Shown: positions 6,172 to 9,349 of the stretch, one piece after another
How positions within the stretch are numbered: the first letter of the stretch is position 1
How the letters are laid out: every line of letters starts with the position of its first letter
Source: DATACN01 sp038215095
GTDB taxonomy: Bacteria; Actinomycetota; Thermoleophilia; Solirubrobacterales; Thermoleophilaceae
Reading direction: 5' to 3'
Assembly (NCBI GenBank): GCA_038215095.1
Contig: JBBQRG010000097.1
Location: 1-9,349, forward strand
DNA: 9,349 nt
The notes under the pieces: model-generated
The model's database searches: none
What the model was told of the DNA's origin: nothing
Seen by the model: only the letters and a program-made list of their open reading frames with translations
Translations under genes and position numbers: made by a program

Positions 6172-6936
6172 GTGACAGAGCGACTCGACGGAACGGTGGC
6201 GCTGGTGACCGGCGCCAGCAGCGGCATCGGCGAGGCCACGGCGCGAGCGCTGGCGGCCCAGGGCGCGGCCGTGGCCGTGGTGGCGCGGCGTAAGGACAGG
6301 CTCGACGAGCTGGTGGGCACGATCGAGGGCGACGGCGGGCGCGCGCTTGCCATCGAGACCGACGTGACCAACCAGGAGCAGGCCAAGGCCGCCGTGCAGC
6401 AGACGGTGCACGAGCTGGGCCGCCTCGACACGCTGGTGAACAATGCCGGCGTGATGCTGCTCGGGGCCGCGGAGGACGCACCGACCGAGGAGTGGGACCG
6501 CATGATCGACCTCAACTTGAAAGGCCTCCTGTACTGCTCCCACGCGGCCACGCCGCACCTGCTCTCCGCCGCCGGGGATTCGCCGCGCAAGGTCGCCGAC
6601 ATGGTGAACATCAGCTCGGTGGCGGGCCGCGTGGCCCGCTCCGGCTCGGGCGTCTACAACCTCACGAAGTGGGGCGTGGGCGCGTTCAGCGAGTCGCTTC
6701 GCCAGGAGCTGTCCGGGCGCCACGTGCGCATCTCGCTGGTCGAGCCCGGCGCCGTGGCCACCGAGCTCACCGACCACCTGCGCCCCGAGGTCCGCGAGGC
6801 CACGAAGGAGCGCTTCGCCGGCGTCGAGCGACTCGAGGCCGGGGACATCGCCGAGGCGATCGAGTACATCGTGACCCGCCCGCGTCGCGTGGCGGTGAAC
6901 GAGATGCTCGTTCGCCCCACAGAGCAAGAGGGCTAG
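6172..6936 (+). CDS. Classical SDR family NAD(P)-dependent oxidoreductase
   Basis: A protein of 254 residues with a full classical short-chain dehydrogenase signature: cofactor-binding TGASSGIG (13-20), NNAG (90-93), N115, and the catalytic serine S149, tyrosine Y162 and lysine K166 in YNLTK. Two arginines after the second strand (VVARRKDRL, R39-R40) suggest NADP(H) preference. The end, VNEMLVRPTEQ, resembles the clavaldehyde dehydrogenase-like and YdfG-like subgroup that reduces small hydroxy- or keto-compounds. The substrate cannot be told from the sequence. Start is GTG, 10 nt after the HD gene stop, so both may be on one transcript. The gene converges with the SRPBCC gene and the stop codons overlap. 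Confidence 0.93.
   Translation: MTERLDGTVALVTGASSGIGEATARALAAQGAAVAVVARRKDRLDELVGTIEGDGGRALAIETDVTNQEQAKAAVQQTVHELGRLDTLVNNAGVMLLGAAEDAPTEEWDRMIDLNLKGLLYCSHAATPHLLSAAGDSPRKVADMVNISSVAGRVARSGSGVYNLTKWGVGAFSESLRQELSGRHVRISLVEPGAVATELTDHLRPEVREATKERFAGVERLEAGDIAEAIEYIVTRPRRVAVNEMLVRPTEQEG
6933..6936. other. Overlapping convergent stop codons (CTAG)
   Basis: The SDR gene ends with TAG at 6934-6936 and the SRPBCC gene with TAG at 6935-6933, so one CTAG provides both stops. This is the same arrangement as at 2338-2341. Confidence 0.9.
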
Positions 6937-7403
6937 TCGCTCGCGAGCAGGCGGGCGCCCACGCGGTGCGCCAGTCCCTCGCCGCCCCAGCGCATGACCA
7001 CGTCGTGGTTCCAGCGAAAGAACGGCCGGCCGACCGGGGCGAAGAGGTTCATCCAGGCCTTGGTCGCGTGGACGTTCCACTCGTAGAGGACCGCGGTCAC
7101 GCCGTCCTGCTCGAACAGGCGCCAGCGTCCGGTACCCGCCAGCTCCCCCTCGGCCCGGCCCTCCATCAGCGCCGGCCGCTCGACGCGGTCGGTGGTGAAC
7201 TCGAAGGCCAGCGGATAGGGCAGCTTGCTCCGCCACTCGATCATGTGGCGGCCGCCGCGCCCGTCGGCATCGCCCGGGTCGAGCTCGTCCACCGACACCA
7301 CGCCGCGCCACCACTCCGGCCAGCTCACGGCGTCGTGCAATGCGTCCCATACCGGCTCGCGCGGCGACTCCAGCAGCCAGGTGGTGAGGAAGCGGTACTG
7401 CAC
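6933..7403 (-). CDS. SRPBCC (START-like) family protein
   Basis: A protein of 156 residues with the pattern of the SRPBCC/polyketide cyclase-like fold: an opening strand QYRFLTTWLLESPREPVWDA (2-21), then the WPEWWRGVVSVDEL helix-loop typical of these proteins (29-41), several alternating strands (RHMIEWRS, LAFEFTTDRVE, TGRWRLFEQDG, TAVLYEWNV), and a long C-terminal helix with FFRWNHDVVMRWGGEGLAHRV (128 onward). Such proteins bind a hydrophobic ligand in a cavity; the ligand here is unknown. Start is GTG 7403, whose G is also the last base of the PPK2 stop codon (TAGTG). Translational coupling is therefore likely, and the frame open further upstream is antisense to nothing and simply shadows PPK2. 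Third gene of the minus-strand operon. Confidence 0.87.
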   Translation of the reverse strand: MQYRFLTTWLLESPREPVWDALHDAVSWPEWWRGVVSVDELDPGDADGRGGRHMIEWRSKLPYPLAFEFTTDRVERPALMEGRAEGELAGTGRWRLFEQDGVTAVLYEWNVHATKAWMNLFAPVGRPFFRWNHDVVMRWGGEGLAHRVGARLLASD

Positions 7404-8131
7404 TACACGGCGGACTCTATGGCCGCGATTACCGTCTCGACCACATTCACCCGCGCGTAGCGTTTGGACTCGGCCTCGACCAGGTGCCAGCGGGCGGGCT
7501 TCTTGTCCGTGCGCTCGAGCATCTCCTCGAGGGCCTCCAGGTAGGCGGGGCGCCGCTCCCGGTTGCGCCAGTCGTCGGGCGTCAGCTTCCAGGCGCGCAG
7601 CGGGTCCTTGGCCCGGCGTTCGAAGCGCTTCAGCTGCTCCTCGGCGGAGATGTGCAGCCAGAACTTGATCAGCACCGTCCCCTCGGCGGCCAGCGAGCGC
7701 TCGTGCCGCACGATCTCCTCGTAGGCGCGCTGCCACTCCTCCTCGCTCGCGAAGCCCTCCACGCGCTCCACCAGCACGCGCCCGTACCAGGAGCGGTCGA
7801 GCACGGTCATCCCGCCCCAGCCCGGCAGCACGGGCCAGAAGCGCCCGAGGAAGTGGTGGCGCTTCTCGTCGTAGGTGGGCGCGGCGAACTGGGCGACCCG
7901 CACGTGCCGCGGGTCGAGCGGCGCCACCAGGCGCTTGATCGCGCCGCCTTTCCCCGACGCGTCCCAGCCCTCGAACAGCACGCACACGGGCGGCCCCAGC
8001 TCGGGGCCCTTCAGCTTGCCGCCGAGCCTCAGCCGCAGCTCGAGCAGCCGCAGCTGGGCCTTCTCGAGGCGCTCGGCCTCCTCCTCCTTCGACAGTCGCC
8101 GTGAGAGGTCGAGCTTGTCGAGGCGCCCCAC
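7403..8131 (-). CDS. Polyphosphate kinase 2 family protein
   Basis: PPK2 enzymes move phosphate between polyphosphate and nucleotides, usually regenerating NDP or NTP from polyphosphate. This 242-residue protein has the Walker A loop EGWDASGKGG (54-63, K61), PTYDEKRHHFLGRFW (85-99), the Walker B region VLDRSWYGRVLVERVEG (110-126, D112), and the arginine-rich lid with ERRAKDPLRAWKLTPDDW (171-188). The first 45 residues are charged and helical. It is a single-domain form, so the two-domain AMP phosphotransferase type is excluded. Which nucleotide it prefers cannot be decided by eye. Start is GTG 8131, one base after the stop of the aldehyde dehydrogenase gene, with no Shine-Dalgarno sequence, so coupling is likely. 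The stop overlaps the SRPBCC start by one base. Confidence 0.94.
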   Translation of the reverse strand: MGRLDKLDLSRRLSKEEEAERLEKAQLRLLELRLRLGGKLKGPELGPPVCVLFEGWDASGKGGAIKRLVAPLDPRHVRVAQFAAPTYDEKRHHFLGRFWPVLPGWGGMTVLDRSWYGRVLVERVEGFASEEEWQRAYEEIVRHERSLAAEGTVLIKFWLHISAEEQLKRFERRAKDPLRAWKLTPDDWRNRERRPAYLEALEEMLERTDKKPARWHLVEAESKRYARVNVVETVIAAIESAV

Positions 8132-8132
8132 G

Positions 8133-9349
8133 CTAGGCCAGCGAGGCCATCACGTGCTTGACGTGCGTGTAGTCCTCGAGCGCGTACATGGAGAGATCCT
8201 TTCCGTAGCCCGACTCCTTGTAGCCGCCGTGGGGCATCTCCGAGGCCAGCGGGATGTGGTCGTTGATCCACACGCAGCCGAACCGCAGCGCCCGGGCCAC
8301 GCGCAGGGCGCGGCCGACGTCGCGCGTCCACACCGACGAGGCCAGGCCGTACGGGGTCCCGTTGGCCCACGCGACGGCCTCGTCCTCGTCGCTGAAGCGC
8401 TGGACGGTGATGACCGGGCCGAAGATCTCGCGCTGGATCATCTCGTCGTCCTGCCGGAGATTGGCGACGACCGTGGGCTCGAGGAAGAAGCCGGGAAGGT
8501 CGGGCTGGCGGCCGCCCGTGACGACCTCGGCATGGGCCGGCCTGCCGCTGAGGAACCCCTCGACCCGCCCGCGCTGCTCGGCGCTGTTGAGCGGCCCGAG
8601 CGTGGTGTCGGCACTCATCGTGTCGCCCAGCACGTAGCCCTTGGCCTGCTCGGCCAGGCCGGCGACGACGTCGTCGTAGACCTTCGCGCCGGCGAGCACG
8701 CGCGTGGCGGCGGTGCAGTCCTGGCCGGCGTTGTAGTAGCCGGTGCCCGCGATCGTCTCCATGGCGGTCGCCATGTCGACGTCGTCGAAGACCACGACCG
8801 GCGCCTTGCCGCCGAGCTCGAGGTGGACGCGCTTGAGCGACTCCGCCGCGGCCTTCGCCACCGACTTGCCCGCCTCGACCGACCCGGTCAGCGAGACCAT
8901 GTCGACGTCGCGGTGCGAGACCAGTGCCTTGCCGGCATCGTCCCCGCCGCAGACGACGTTGAGCACGCCGGCGGGCAGGAACTCGGCGGCCAGCTCGGCG
9001 AGGCGCACGGCGGTGACCGGTGTCGTCGGCGCCGGCTTGAGCACGATGGTGTTGCCCGTCGCCAGGGCGGGACCGATCTTCCAGATCGCCATCATCATCG
9101 GGTAGTTCCAGGGCGCGACCTGGCCGATCACGCCCACCGGCTCGCGGCGGATGAGCGACGTGTAGCCCTCGAGGTACTCGCCCGACACCGGGCCGGTCAT
9201 CGTCCGCGCCGCCCCGGCGAAGAACCGCAGGTTGTCGGCCATCACCGGGATCTCGTCGGACCTGACGGCCTCGATCGGCTTGCCGGCGTTGCGCGCCTCG
9301 AGCTCGGCCAGCTCGTCGCCGTGCTCCTCGATCGCGTCGGCCAGCCTGA
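8133..9349 (-). CDS. Aldehyde dehydrogenase, gamma-aminobutyraldehyde dehydrogenase-like (5' end outside window)
   Basis: An NAD(P)-dependent enzyme that oxidises an aldehyde to an acid. 404 residues are visible and the frame runs off the right edge; about 70 N-terminal residues are missing compared with the usual length of about 475. Seen are AGEL-type ELEARNAGKPIEA near the edge, the cofactor and oxyanion motif APWNYP, FTGS-type VSLTGSVEAGK, the general base Glu in LELGGKAPVVVF (codon at 8819-8817), the catalytic Cys in YYNAGQDCTAA (codon at 8717-8715), EIFGPV, and SEMPHGGYKESGYGKDLSMY near the end. RFFAGAAR, GEYLEGYTS and the end pattern match E. coli PatD (YdcW), which oxidises 4-aminobutanal in putrescine breakdown. 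This assignment is from memory of the family and the substrate is inferred. First visible gene of the operon with PPK2 and SRPBCC. Confidence 0.93.
   Translation of the reverse strand, partial: RLADAIEEHGDELAELEARNAGKPIEAVRSDEIPVMADNLRFFAGAARTMTGPVSGEYLEGYTSLIRREPVGVIGQVAPWNYPMMMAIWKIGPALATGNTIVLKPAPTTPVTAVRLAELAAEFLPAGVLNVVCGGDDAGKALVSHRDVDMVSLTGSVEAGKSVAKAAAESLKRVHLELGGKAPVVVFDDVDMATAMETIAGTGYYNAGQDCTAATRVLAGAKVYDDVVAGLAEQAKGYVLGDTMSADTTLGPLNSAEQRGRVEGFLSGRPAHAEVVTGGRQPDLPGFFLEPTVVANLRQDDEMIQREIFGPVITVQRFSDEDEAVAWANGTPYGLASSVWTRDVGRALRVARALRFGCVWINDHIPLASEMPHGGYKESGYGKDLSMYALEDYTHVKHVMASLA

Noticed and set aside
6939..6948. Palindrome GCTCGCGAGC near the convergent ends
   Set aside because: It lies inside the last codons of the SRPBCC gene, has no T tract, and short GC palindromes are frequent in this DNA. 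Not convincing as a terminator.
1..9349. RNA genes, transposons, CRISPR arrays, phage genes, long repeats
   Set aside because: I looked for direct and inverted repeats, tRNA-like cloverleaf sequences and transposase or integrase motifs and saw none. The only large internal similarity is the protein-level paralogy of the two sulfatase-like genes.

Overview
The window is GC-rich, gene-dense chromosomal DNA. Seven of the nine visible gene starts are GTG. Together with the gene types, this suggests a high-GC actinobacterium, possibly a deep-branching one such as Thermoleophilia/Solirubrobacterales. That placement is an inference from style and was not tested. I see no RNA gene, insertion sequence, CRISPR array or other mobile element, and no gene-free stretch longer than 300 bases. 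The least gene-dense part is 1483-1729, which holds the remnant of a hydrolase gene and two promoters.

Layout. (a) 1-1482, minus strand: the lipoate operon. lipB (octanoyltransferase) overlaps lipA (lipoyl synthase) by an ATGA junction, and the lipA 3' end lies outside the window. (b) 1494-1715, minus: an isolated C-terminal piece of an alpha/beta hydrolase with no start and no nucleophile region. (c) 1730-2341, plus: a small membrane protein of unknown function. (d) 2338-5547, minus: two tandem paralogous membrane-anchored proteins of the sulfatase/alkaline phosphatase superfamily. (e) 5616-6936, plus: a RelA/SpoT-like HD hydrolase with an unusual His-Glu motif, followed by a classical SDR oxidoreductase. 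(f) 6933-9349, minus: a tight operon reading aldehyde dehydrogenase (gamma-aminobutyraldehyde dehydrogenase-like, 5' end outside the window), polyphosphate kinase 2, then an SRPBCC protein.

How the genes fit together. LipB and LipA form one pathway, which loads lipoate onto 2-oxoacid dehydrogenase and glycine cleavage subunits. The tandem sulfatase-like proteins probably act outside the membrane, perhaps in envelope polymer modification. The HD, PPK2 and aldehyde dehydrogenase genes suggest stress or nutrient metabolism, but no single pathway links them.

The clearest non-gene signal is a promoter layout. Five of the six genes that follow a strand switch, a gene fragment or a real gap have a TANNNT hexamer 6-8 nt before the start codon, with little or no Shine-Dalgarno sequence. 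The sixth has a weaker hexamer at the same place. This is what leaderless transcription would look like. In addition, both convergent gene pairs end in a shared CTAG in which the two stop codons overlap. I found no clearly new multi-gene system.
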